The notes: generated by a model not told the origin, from the letters alone. Shown: positions 35,626 through 46,967, counted from the first letter of the stretch. The stretch: 64,000 nucleotides of DNA from Clavaria fumosa (GCA_951802425.1 OX637801.1:3348001-3412000); one strand, 5' to 3'. A program made the numbers and translations.

Positions 35626-38523
35626 TTAAACGGGGCGGGGTTTGTGTGGATAATGTCGGTGGAAATCCCGAACGTATTCTGTGGCGTGCTCAAGGTTCTC
35701 GGTGGGTTGCCAGGTGTGGTGTTCCATTGTCCCTTCATAGCTGACCCATTCCACAAGATATTGAAGTTTCTTGTGGTGGAAATGACTGTCCAGGACGGCC
35801 GATATCTCGTGCTCAACTTCGCCATCAACTTCGACTGGGGGCGGAGGAGGCTGCTGGCGGTGCGGAATTTCGTTCTCGACGTGCAGTTGGAGTAATTTGA
35901 CCGGGAAGACGTCATGTAACGCCTTCATGGCCGGGGGTAGTTCGAGTCGGTATGCATGGTCGGAGATTTTCTGTGAAATCGTGAGTGGTCCAACATACTT
36001 GGAGTCGAGCTTTTTGGATGGGCGCTTCGTTTTAATGTTACACGCATCCAGCCAGACCTTGGAGCCAACGCGGAAATCTGGAGGCGGAATTTGGCAGTGC
36101 TCTGTAGCCCGGGCGTATTGATCAATTGCGACGCGGAGCTGCTCCTTCAGGTAGTCGTGAAGGGCAGTGAGGTCGTCCGCATGTTGTCGAGCCGCGTAAG
36201 AGCTAATGTCGTCGATCCCGATCTCAAACCTGGGGTGGTACCCTTTATTCGCAAAGAAGGGCGTTACTTGGGTTGCGGAGTGCGGAGTGTTGTTGTACGC
36301 GAATTCCGCAAGCGGTAAAAGGGGTACCCAGTCGTCCTGTTGGTAGTTAACGTACAGGCGGATATATTGTTCGAGGATCTGGTTGACGTGTTCAGTCTGT
36401 CCATCAGTCTCGGGGTGGTAGGCAGTCGAGAGGTTCGCTTTGATGTCAAGTAAATGACATAGCGAAGACCAAAATTTGGAGATGAATAATTTCCCTCGGC
36501 CGGAAACTATGTCGTGGGGTGCACCGTGTTTGGTGAAGATATGCTTTAAGAACAGCGCGGCCAATTCCATGGCACTGTCTGTCTTGCGGTATTCTACAAA
36601 GATTGCATATTTCGTTAGTCTGTCCACAACAACTAAAATTGAATTGAAATTGAGAGACTGCGGTAATCCTTCAATGAAGTCCATTGAAATGGAACTCCAT
36701 GGGCGCTGCGGAATAGGTAAAAACTTCATTAGTCCGTATGGCTTGTGTTGGACTGTCTTCGTCCGCATGCATTCGGCGGACAATCGGACGTAGGTCGTAA
36801 CGAATTGTCAGATTTTGGGCCAAAAGTAGTGCCGGTGGATTTGCTGAATCGTTTTGCGGATCCCTGGGTGTCTGATGAGCTTATGGTCATGGTAGGTGCG
36901 TAAGATTTCGAGTCAGAGGTTGTCGTGGTCGGGAACGTAAATCCGCTTGTCGCGGAGTAGGAGTTTGTCGTCGGAGAGCGAGAAGGGCTCCTTGTCGGAA
37001 TTAACTCCTGCGTTGTTTTCGAGTCGTCGGAGGTGTTCTTGGGCATAAGGGTCGTGGGCGAGTGCATTGCCGCCAGGTCCATCGTGACTGCCGCGAGGAC
37101 CTGTCTAGGGTTAAACAAAGGTTGGAAATTTTGTGGGTTAGCTTGGGCGTAAGCCCTATCTTCCCCTTTAGGGTAAACATCCGAGCGGCGGGTGAGCGTG
37201 TCGGGCTTAGTTCCAAGGCGACCCGGACGGTATTTAATCACGAAGTCGAAGCTGGAGAGAAATTCCGACCAGTGGGCTTGCCGTCGGGAAAGTTGTTTGG
37301 AGGTCGTAAAGTACTGCAGATTGTTATGGTCTGTTACCACCAGTACCGAATGTTGAGCTCCCTCCAAATAGGGCCTCCATTGGTGGAAGGCCTCGTAGAT
37401 GGCGAGGAGTTCTTTGTCGTAAATGTCGTAGTTTAATTCTGCAGGGGACATGGATCGTGAGTGAAAGGCTATTGGGTGGAGAAGGTTAGTCGTCTGGTCA
37501 ATTTGAGAAAGGATTGCTGCTATGGCGTATTCCGACCCGTCCGTCTCTACGACAGTGGGGTTTTCCGGGTCGTAATGCGTGAGGACTGGAGTGGATGTAA
37601 ATGCCGACTTTAAGCGGTCGAATGCCGCTTGGCAATCCGTCGTCCAGTCAAAGTGGAGCCCTTTCCACGTGAGGTTATTGAGCAGTCGGGTTATTCTCGA
37701 GTAGCCGTGGATGAATCGTTGGTAGAAATTCGCGAAACCTAAGAAGGATTGTGTTTCTTTGACATTAGTAGGCGATGGCCAGGTTAGGATGGCATCAATT
37801 TTCGTAGAGTCCATAGAAATTCCATTAGGAGAAACAATAAAACCCAAATATTCCACGGAATCGAGGTGGAAACTCGATTTCGTCGGGTTTGCATGAAGTT
37901 GATTGTCGCGGAGCCGCTGTAGAACGCGGCGGACGTGACCCTCATGCTCCGTCGTGTTGTTGGAATAAATTAAAATATCATCGAGGTAGACGACCATGTC
38001 GGCGAAGATGTTGTTCATGAACCGCTGGAACGTTGCCGGAGCATTGGTTAGCCCAAATGGCATCACCAAGTACTCAAAGGCGCCGTATCAGGTGCGGAAG
38101 GCGGTTTTCCACTCGTTGTCATCCTTGATGCGGATGTTGTTGTATCTGGCGTGGAGGTTGATTTTCGAGTAGATCCGTGCACCCCGTAAGCGGTCAAGCA
38201 TATTGTTGATTAGCGGGATTGGGTAGCGGTTTTTTATCGTCACCCTGTTTAAACCTCGGTAGTCAACACAAAGACGGAGTGAACCATCCTTCTTTTTTGC
38301 AAATACAACAGGGGCTCCCGCAGGGGATTCGGAAGGACGGATAAATCCCTTCTGGAGCATGTCGTCAATATAGTTGTGCAAAACCTTTAATTCCAGCTCG
38401 GACATGTTGTACAGCGGACCCCAAGGGGCTTTGGTGTCCGGTTCGAGCTGTATCGCATGGTTGTAAGTTCGGTGGGGTGGAAGGGTGCAGGCCTCCTCCT
38501 CGGAGAAGACGTCATTGAAGTCC
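35626..38523 (-). pseudogene. Element B pol, distal part: reverse transcriptase, RNase H, integrase, chromodomain
   Basis: Reverse transcriptase shows [28 protein letters not shown] and the catalytic VVYLDD box. RNase H follows (VVETDGSEYAIAAIL, YDIYDKELLAIYEAF). The integrase has SMDFIEGLP and YHPETDGQTEHVNQILEQY, but the middle catalytic Asp is replaced by Gly (IVSGRGKLF). A chromodomain follows (LQYLVEWVSYEG...HTWQP). Disabling changes are TGA within KTAFRT*YGAF near 38070, a frameshift near 37065, TGA near 36915 and TGA near 36808. All three stops are TGA where Arg CGA fits, i.e. CpG decay. Confidence 0.88.
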
Positions 38524-40543
38524 TGTTAGGATAATGCATGCCTGTTGTACCTTACCATATACTTACTGCTCTACTCTACATGTGCCTTCTGTACCAATAT
38601 CCATGAAAACCATTTGTTTTTGGTTTGCTGTCTAAAGTAAAAGTACAGGAAATTTATCCTCAAAAGAAGGTCAGGCTCTAGAGCAAGAACCAAGAACCGC
38701 ACAAAGACGCAGTTAATACCGTTGAATTTCCATTCTTTGATAACCCTCAATTCCAAATTTACGAAAGGAAACAACAGTTATTCATTCTTTAAATTAGATA
38801 ATACTATTCTAGTTGCCTCTTCTAAGTAAAGGATAAATAGCGACAGGATGGCAAGAAAATGGAGGGATCTGAAGAGACAGAAGTGTAGGGAGGGTATGTA
38901 GGGTCATACCTGTAGATTTACGAGAGGGGCGAAGCATTTGCGAGTTCGCTACAAGGTCGCGAACTCGCCAGCATGGGCTGGCAGCACTTTGGTGTTGTGG
39001 GGCAGCCCAATTGTGATTGGATCTCGATCGGGCGATCGAGAACAGGGTCGGCTGGATTCTCACGAAGGCAGGGGCAGTGATCGGCGTTGATGGCCGACAC
39101 TGCCGCATTGCCAGATATGGAGTACTCCTCCTTGTGAGCAGGCTGCATGCTCGTGACCTTTGTGCACAGTCCCTCGGCCCTTCCCTCATCTCCCATTGTA
39201 CTAGGGTGGTACTAGTATATATTTGGCATGGAATAGGGTTGAAACATATACTAAATAGGGCTAATACACTTAATTAGGATTAGTCTGGGGGAGATAAGAG
39301 GAAGCAAAGGGAATAAAGATGAAGGGATGACGCGATCGAGACGGGAAACACTGCGGGGCATCGCAGGAGCAATCGGGGACGGCTGTGGGGTCCTCCCCTA
39401 CAATCCCCGACGATCACAAACAGAGAAATGACTCATGATGAGTCATTATGATTATTTTTAGAATAATCTGAAACTTCGAAATGAAATATCTCAATAGGGA
39501 AATGAGATAAAATTATGATCTAACCTAATATGTAAACCCACTGAATTCTCCTTATTTTAGAATACTTAAACGGTAGTTTTGGTATACTATTTAAGGAGCT
39601 ATGCTGTATACTTCCAAATGTAGTAGATAGACGAAATTGAGTATAAATAGCCGCCGGAACTTCGCGTTCCAGGCACCATTAAGTACCCACATATTGTCTG
39701 AACCATCCCTGAAAGGGACTAAGTCTAAGTCTAGCCCAGTAAGGAGCTAAGGACATATTTAGTTAAACTAAGGATTTAATCTAGTTAAACTAAATACGGT
39801 AATTACTGACTAAGGACCCTGTCTGGTCAGATGAATTTAATATCCAGAGATACTCATGCTTCGGGACTGCCGCCCTGCGCCGGCTCCCCTCGGCGCGGTA
39901 AGTATTGAGCGACTTATGAATATTTTAGTTTGGTGTGCAAGGTGTTATACTGTACATAGTGCTACTGTATTCATGAGAGTAAGTAAGGTAATATCTAGAG
40001 AACCACTGAGAGTTAAGTAAAGGTTTGCAGAGGTGAAATGGTCTAGATGATCAGGGAAATCTCTGAGACCCTTTGGCGTGTTTCTCCTTTGCCTGGTTAA
40101 TTAGCTATTCACTATTCCTTTTATGACCTATTTACACTAACTTGGCTTAAGTGGGTGATATCTATGGACTGGTCAGCTATTGAGCCATGGTACCAACCTG
40201 TGGACTACCACTAGGTTTGGGTGGACTCATGGGGGTCAGTAGCTAAGGCCATAGGTTATCAACACTTAGGTTACTGAAATGATAATATCAGCCCAAAGCA
40301 GTACCTTGCTGAATTGACTAGTTATAGTGCATTTGGCAGGAAGGTGTGGAACTGAGTAACCTACTAGTCCTGTAGGTTAGACTATGAATAGATTGGGGAG
40401 AGGTTTGAGTCAGTCTGACTCCTGGCTGCTCAATTCTATTTATAGACAGTACTGGATCCATAACAAGTCTGCGTATTGCAGCGGTAGGTTTGCCCTTGCT
40501 TCTGGGGGTTCAGAATTGGTTAGTGTGGCATTAGCTCAGAGCG
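38524..40543. mobile_element. LTR-retroelement-like insertion (partial) in element B pol
   Basis: About 2.0 kb starting TGTTAGGATAATGC interrupts pol precisely between ...FPAPED and [10 protein letters not shown]. The left flank AGTCC (38519-38523) and right flank AGTCT (40544-40548) look like a 5-bp duplication with one change. The end is not a clean CA, so it may be truncated. It shares diverged motifs (AGGAAGGTGTG, TGGTTAATTA, AAATGGTCTAGATGAT) with 26508-27597/30410-30720. It has no coding domain; the superfamily is unresolved. Confidence 0.6.
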
Positions 40544-41514
40544 AGTCTTCAGGTGCAGGGAAAAAGTGATAAACAGCACGGAGAATTATATCCTCACCCA
40601 CTAGATGGTTGGTGAAGCAGGCGGGGTCCAAAATTCGAATGTCGATAGGTGTTGGTTCGGGTAATGGGGCAGCAGAATTTTCCTGTGACCCTGTTCTCTG
40701 TAAATTCGTGTTGGGTAAAGTTTTATCAGTAGCAACAATGGTGGGAAAAGGTGGCAAAGGCTCCTCGGGTAGGTTTCCCCAGTCCCGTGTAGTGGAGTTC
40801 AAAGTTCCTGACGTAGCGGAATTGCTATCGGGCATGGTGGGGTTCAACTCCGACGGTGGTTTTCCAGTGGTCCCCGTGGGTAGTCCTCAGCTCAGTGTCG
40901 ACCAGTCCTTAGGAGCAAGCTCCTTCAGGACCCTGAGTTCATCGGTGGTTGGGTCGTGAGACCCTGCAGGCCTTGCCGTGTCGGTGGCCACAGCGGGCAA
41001 GGGCTTCATCGTCAGTGGTCGGGTGTCGGATTTGCGGAATCATATCGAGAGGGTTGGCCAATCAATGTCTGGGTTGTGTTTCCGAAGCCACGACAGTCCG
41101 AGTACGACTTTCGCATCCGAATGGAGTTGGGTAACGTAGAAACGTTTGGTATGCGTTGTGCCGTCCTCGAGGCGGAATTGTTGGTTGGTCGCTTGGGTGA
41201 TCAGTCCTGTGACGGACCCGTCAAATAGCCTAAGTTGTATAGGGCGGGTTAGTGTTGAACGGATTTTCAAAGGTGCAAAGTCGGGCAAAACGAAACATTT
41301 GGTAGCTCCGCAATCTATGAGCACAGGTACAGGGGTGTTGCTAATTTGCGGAATAACAACGGAAATCAAAAAGGCAGCGGAAGAAATAGACGACAAAACA
41401 GCGTATAAGGGGAGTTCGTCCATGGTACAGGTATCAGTATTGGCATTGGTATCTACAGCAATATCGCAACTCAAGAATCTCCCTACGTGCCTTGAGACAC
41501 TGGGGCATTTCCCG
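40544..41514 (-). pseudogene. Element B pol, proximal part: aspartic protease and linker
   Basis: Minus-strand frame in -1 register to gag. The protease-like domain reads VPVLIDCGATKCFVLPDF with VVLGLSWLRKHNPDIDW (the family's GMDWL-type motif). The active-site triad is DCG rather than DSG/DTG. A stop follows at about 41040, then an open Pro/Ser-rich linker leads to the interrupted junction ...FPAPED at 40550. Confidence 0.7.
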
Positions 41515-43045
41515 ACTTGTCGCTGGCCAAGGGCTTGGCTGCGGTCGTGGTAAACGTGAGGGTGGCACGGGCAGCGGATTTGCAGTTAGTGGGGATCGAC
41601 GGGCACGTATTCGAGAAATGCCCTTGACCCACACAATATAAGCAAAGTCTGGCAGCCTGGCGGCGGTCTTTCTCCTCGACGGAGAGTGGTCCGCAAGGAG
41701 CGGATTTCTCCGTCTTACCCTCCTTCAGCTTCGTTACAGGGGTCGGAGCAGATGTTGTGACGGGGGTGGTTACTGGAGTGGGCACGGGGCAGTTCGAGGA
41801 TTGGTTGTTGGCGGGTTTCGCGTTGCGGTCTTTCGTCTGGTTTGACGAATTTCTGCATGATGAGTCGCCAGGTCGCTTCCCATATTGGACGGACGTCGGA
41901 AAGCGGCCTCGTTCTTCCTCGCGTTGCCAGTACCGCTCGTCGAAGGCCAAAGCTTGTTGACAGAGTCCAGTGAACTCCTGCTCTCGACTCGTGTATTGGA
42001 ACTGGTCCTTGATGCGGTCGGCGAGCCCCTGATAAAAGGCCTCGGCGAGCGCGGCATTGTTGTATCCGGTGTAGGGCACATGCGAATTGAAGGCGATGAT
42101 GTATTCTGTGACGCGGGAATTGTCGGGCATCTTCAAATTACGCAGCGCGCTCTTCGAAGTTGTGTGTAGGTGAGGGTTTCTGAATACCAGGAATAATTCT
42201 GCGGTGAAATTGTCCCAGTTGTCCAGCATCGCAGGGGGTGGTTGCTGGATGAGGTATGGCATCCACCAGGTATTTGCTTGGTCTCGGAGGTACGACGTGG
42301 CGAATAAGACGCGATCCCGATCAGTGGCGAATTTCCGCGGCTTCCCCAGAAACCACGTAACGCACTGCGAGATGAACATTGTTAGCCGTGCCGGGTCCTT
42401 ACCCGTGAAGACGTCGGGCTCCTTGAGTTTGGGGCCGTCGTCTCCAGATGCCGGGTAGTAGATGTAGTATGGCAGACTGGCAGGCAGGTTTCCAATGGGT
42501 ACCGCGGGGGGTACCACTGGTGGAATTCCTCGCGGAATCCCTGGAATCTAGAAAGGTCGTGGCGGCAACTGCAGTGGAAGGCTCGGGGTTGGCGGCAGGG
42601 GACGTCGTGACCCTCGTGCTGAGGATGGTGGGTTGACACCAGGTATTGGGAAAGGGAGCGCTGGTAGCACTCCAGAGTAGTTAGTTGTGAGTGGGGATAG
42701 TGGGGGTAGTACTGGTGTAAGTGTATATCTCAACCCAAGAGCAGGGACTGAGGGTCGAGGTAGCGGAGTAGGGCTTGGAGGCATCGTGGGTGGAGCGGGA
42801 GGATACGGGGGTACTGGGGCCAAGGGGTTGGAGCTCCCCGAGGAAGCCAAACCTGGTCCGAGCATCCTCCCTAACAAAGCGGACACAGAGGCTGGGGTCT
42901 GGGGACCTGAAGGGCCTTGCGAGGTTGTTGGTCGGGTGTGTATGGATGGCGAGGGGGCCTGGGGCGGCACTGTTTCGTCCCGATGGGACCTCAAGCGCAT
43001 CCTCGGCGGGTTGGGTTGGGGCATCTGCGGCACAGCATATGACAT
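41483..43045 (-). pseudogene. Element B gag
   Basis: Starts at the ATG at 43045, which lies inside the primer-binding site (MSYAVPQMPQPNPPRMRLRSHRDE). A long Pro-rich region is followed by a capsid-like domain (KEPDVFTGKDPARLTMFISQCVTWF...QANTWWMPYL) and a CCHC zinc knuckle (CLYCVGQGHFSNTC), ending at TAG 41483-41485. One in-frame TAG at 42548-42550 splits the otherwise continuous frame. A GGGAAAT heptamer in the gag frame 22 nt before the stop may mediate -1 frameshifting into pol. Confidence 0.82.
41507..41513 (-). promoter_or_regulatory. Candidate -1 ribosomal frameshift heptamer (GGGAAAT) at the gag-pol overlap
   Basis: In gag frame it reads ..G GGA AAT, fitting X XXY YYZ. The protease frame is -1 and open from here past the gag stop. 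Downstream RNA structure was not assessed. Confidence 0.5.
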
Positions 43046-43046
43046 A
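43032..43046 (-). other. Self-priming primer-binding site of element B
   Basis: Minus-strand TATGTCATATGCTGT, one base from the 5' LTR end. It is the exact 15-nt reverse complement of the LTR segment at 43323-43337, which lies 30 nt downstream of the LTR TATA box. No tRNA-type TGG start is present. Confidence 0.75.
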
Positions 43047-43047
43047 C

Positions 43048-43746
43048 TGTCAAGAGTAGGTCAATTCCACCAAAATACAAGTGTAAACAACAGCGAGGGG
43101 GGGCGTGGCGGTAATTCCAACAGTGAAAGGGAACTCCACATGCGAGCCGCGTCGATGGGGAGAGGCGCGGGTACAACAGGAGAAGGTGGGAGGTAGCGGG
43201 ACGACACAAGGAGGGGTTTTGACCTGGGGACCACATGAGAAGGTGGCCGCTATGCGACGCCCAGTCAAGTACCTAAGGCGGTTCTCAACAGTGATCCTTG
43301 CGCGTAAGCGGGTAATCGAGTTTATGTCATATGCTGTAGTATCTACTACAGCTCTGAGGTTTATATAGTAGGTAAATATCTAAAATGGGATAGTATCGAA
43401 GAAGATCTACAAAGAAGAGGTTCTAAAACAAATATCAAGAAATTGTCCGGAAACACGTTTCAGCCACCATATCCAGACCCCAAAGCCTAATATCGTCGAT
43501 GTGCCTTCGTTAGCTCGTCTAGAGGCCACCTTGCAGGTCCTAAACCGACTCCACTCATTCCCAAGGCTTCCCAACGTCGGCCGAACAACAGCGAAGCCTG
43601 CGGAGTCCGTCGGAATTACGATCCGCATGCGGAATTGCCGATTGTAGGTTCGGGGCGATCATCAAGCGGTGGAATTGAGTCGGAAGCGGTTGTCAAGTGT
43701 GAAGACGCATCGGGCGGCCCGTAACGGGGTGTGTTGGGTCGTGACA
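43048..43746 (-). repeat. 5' LTR of element B
   Basis: 699 bp, colinear with 33248-33946. By eye count there are 32 substitutions and no indel; 31 are C/T or G/A changes at CpG positions. Confidence 0.92.
43361..43367 (-). promoter_or_regulatory. TATA box in the 5' LTR of element B
   Basis: Minus-strand TATATAA. Its first base is 30 nt upstream of the self-complementary segment 43337-43323, so transcription is expected to start at that segment. Confidence 0.6.
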
Positions 43747-43751
43747 TGGGG

Positions 43752-45980
43752 GTGCAGTGGGGCAGCACACTTGGTATGGTTGGGCTTTGTCCGCTGGCAT
43801 GTCTCACACCCCTGGGCATACTGATCTGCATCTTTTACCATGTCTGGCCACCAATAACCCTTCACTAGTGCTGCTCTCAACTTCCAGGGCCCAGGGTGTC
43901 CAGCAGTGGGGAGGTCATGCTCAAACTTGAGAACAGCCTCACGAGCTCCAAGGGGGACCCAAGTGACTATCCCCTTTTGCCAGAGTCCAGCATGATCTCG
44001 TGTCCACTCATCATCAAGCTCCTCCAGCTTCTGTATGTGTACTGTGCTATTTTTCTGGAGTAGCATCTCCATTTCCGATGTGAATGACACACGGACTTCC
44101 GTTTCTGGGAAAACCTGCACTGGTGCATCCTCCTCCACCATCTCTCCATAGTCTGGTCTCTGGGAGAGTGCATCTGCCTTTGTATTCGACTTGCCAGTGC
44201 AATACTTTATCTCAAAGTCAAAGCACTGGAGCTCTCCAACCCAATGAACCTGCCTCGGCTTCAACTTCTGGGGCTTCCGGAAGTACTGGAGGTTTGCATG
44301 GTCCATCCAGATCTCGATCGTCTCCTCTGCTCCAATGAGGTATGCTCGCCACTCATGAAGTGCCTGAATTACAGCCAAGAACTCCTTGTCATACACATCG
44401 TAGTTCTTCTCAGCTGCAGTGAGGGCCTTGGAGATATAGTCAACAACTCTCCAGGTTCCATCTGTCTGCTGCTGCGAGAGCACTCCACCAGTTGCCAGGT
44501 TGCTTGCATCTGTCTCTACCTTCCATCTCCCTTTGTCCTGAGGCAGAGCCAAGACTGGGGCTGATACGAGTGCCTGGTGGAGATCTCGGAAGGCTGCTTC
44601 CTCCTCCTCCTCCCATTTCCATGGAACATTCTCAGTCAGCCAGAAGAGTGGCTTTGCCCAGGCAGAAAGATTCGGGATGTGCCAGCGGAGGTAGTTCAGC
44701 ATCCCATTGAACCTCTGGACATCCTTCACATTCTTAGGACGTGGCCAATCTCGGACTGCTGCACCCTTGGCTGGATCATGCTCTAGTCTGTTGTGGGAGA
44801 TCTTCATCCCCAGGAAGATGATCTCACTCTTCTCAAACTCGCATTTACTGAGTTTGAGACACAACCCATTCTCTCCAAACTTCCTCAAGACCCAATCCAT
44901 CCAGTACTGGTGTGTAGCCAAGTCCTCTGCAAACACAATGACATCATTCACATTGGCCCTCACATGTCCTCCTGCAATCTCCTCCCTCAACACATGATTC
45001 ATGAAGTGTTGGAAGGTGGCAGGGGCATTCTGCAGTCCAAACCACATGACAGCTGGTTCGAAGAGTCCACGGGGTGTCAGGAAGGCGCAGCAGTGCTGGT
45101 GCTCAGGCCAGACCTGCATAGATGGGAAACCTCCCTTTGCATCAATCTTAGAGTAGATTGATGCTCCTTTAAGCACATCCACTGTGTCTCGGATGTGGGG
45201 GAGGGGGTACTTGTCCTTGATCAGGTGTGCATTCAGCCTCGAGTAGTTGATGATCGGCTGCAGCTTGTCCTTCTCATGTTTGAAGAAGAAGGGGCTGGCA
45301 TACGGGGATTTTGAGGGCCAGATTCGTCCAGAAGCAAGCTGCTCATCCACCCAACAGTTCATTTCCACCATCTCCTGCCGTGTCAAAGAATAGAGCTTGG
45401 AAGAGAGGTGCTCAGGGTCCTTTTTGAACTCGATCTTAATATTGAAGTCTGGTCAGGAGCGGGGAAGTTCATCCCACTTCGCTTCACTAAACACCAAAGG
45501 GTAGTGGCTGGGCCAATCAGGGGTAGGGCCAGAGTTGGGAAAACGGGTGTCCAGAATACTCGTGGATGCGAGGGTACTCATTTTCAGGGGTGCAGGGGCT
45601 CGAGGGGATGGGGAACACTGTGGGGGGCAGCAGGTAAGGCTCAGCTCTGCCTTCTGCCAGTTGATATCTGGGTTATGCCACTTGAGCCAGTCATGCCCAA
45701 GGATGACCTTGTGGGACTGGGTCTTTCCCAGCAGAAAGTGGATCCGCTCCTGGTGGTCACCAACTCTCACCAGCACCTCTATCCCATACTGGACCTTTCC
45801 ATTTCTGTTCTGCATCCCATCCACATTATACATGGTGATTGGGTTCAGCAGGAGAGATGGCTCCAGTCCCACTCCTTTCGCCCACTCCAAATCCATGAAG
45901 CAGTTGGTGCACCCTGAGTTGACAAGGGCCTTCATTGTGGTCCCTTTGCCAGTGCTGAAAGCCTCCAAGTGCACCTGGAT
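43752..45980 (-). pseudogene. Element A1 protease, reverse transcriptase and RNase H
   Basis: The protease has LVNSGCTNCF, where copy A2 has the expected LVDSGCTNCF: the catalytic Asp is lost. In the reverse transcriptase the palm box reads ANVNDVIVF, against FVDDVIVF in A2, so a catalytic Asp is again replaced by Asn. RNase H (VETDASNLATGGVLSQQ...YDVYDKEFLAVIQAL) and the HHCC zinc module (HDLPTAGHPGPWKL...CETCQRTKPNH) follow. An in-frame TGA separates the protease from the reverse transcriptase near 45453. The frame runs into the TGGGG duplication and continues at 33247. Confidence 0.88.
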
Positions 45981-46079
45981 GGCTAGCTCTCATGGCACAT
46001 GTTTCTGCACTTCTGGCCGCACTCTGGTTAGGCGCTCTGCCAGTCTCACTTCCTCCTTCACCTCAGCCCCAATTCAGGT

Positions 46080-46967
46080 ATGTCTCCGCTGCAAGATAGT
46101 ATATTGGGGTATACTTGCAGCAGGCACAGGGATGGAAAGGGGGCTGGCACACTTCTTCTCCCCAGCAGGAGTCCTCCTCTCTCTCTCACACAGCTCTATG
46201 CAGGCTTGGAGCCGTGCAATCTCTTTCTCATATCCCTCTGCCATTTGGGGGGCACATGGTGCTGCCCAGGTTTGGGCCCTTGGGACCTGCAGATGCGTAT
46301 CAGGCAGGGGGCAGAAATGGACAGCATGGCCAGTCTGGTGGCATCGGAAACAACATCTCTCATCAGCAGGGGCCCATCCTCAGGCCATGGCCACATCCGG
46401 AGTACACAGCAGAGGGGTCACAAGAGGTTGCGAAACAGTCACGGCAGGTCGCGGTAGGCTCATGGTGGGTCATGCGGGGGTCATGGTGGGTCGCGGTGTC
46501 CATTCCGTGAGTATCCCATCCAGTCGCCTTTGCTGGGCATCAAGCCTCTCAGCCAGCACCTTCCATTCTCCATATGTCTCTGGCATTGGGGAGACACCAT
46601 AGATTCTCTCCACCAACCTCCTACTCAGGTTCAACTCCAGCCAATGGACTAGGATTCCTGAGTCCTTCTCTGCACTCAACTTCGCCCATTGGAACAGTGT
46701 CTCGAATTTCGCAAAGAACTCCAGTGCTGTCATGGCACCCTGTTTCGGCCTGGCAATATTGGCAAGGGCAGTCGCATGGTCATTCAGGTCATTGAATGTG
46801 CACTTCATCTCCTCCACAAACTCTGCCCAGGTTCCAGCCTCGCCACTACCCAGGATCTCTTCTGCCTTCATATTCGCCCACTCTGCAGCAAATCCTTCTC
46901 CAGTAATTTTGCTCAGAGCAAAAAGGACCTTCACCAGGTCCACAGCATAGACAGTTGGGTTCGCCAT
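46080..46967 (-). pseudogene. Element A1 gag
   Basis: ATG at 46967 (MANPTVYAVDLVKVLFALSK), with a capsid-like region (WAEFVEEMKCTFNDLNDHATALANIARPKQG) and a downstream CCHC knuckle (CFRCHQTGHAVHFC) near 46350. The frame changes around 46400-46470, so the copy is broken there. A2 carries the same gag at 53600-54455. Confidence 0.78.

Larger units (their letters stand above)
33248..43746 (-). mobile_element. Full-length Ty3/gypsy chromovirus element B (10.5 kb), inserted in element A1
   Basis: Two 699-bp LTRs (33248-33946 and 43048-43746) have no length difference and are flanked by a perfect TGGGG duplication. On the minus strand the order is 5' LTR, self-priming primer site, gag, protease, reverse transcriptase, RNase H, integrase, chromodomain, an antisense accessory gene, purine tract, 3' LTR. 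A later 2-kb insertion (38524-40543) interrupts pol, and several stop codons and a frameshift disable it. Removing B plus one TGGGG restores the reading frame of host element A1. Confidence 0.93.
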
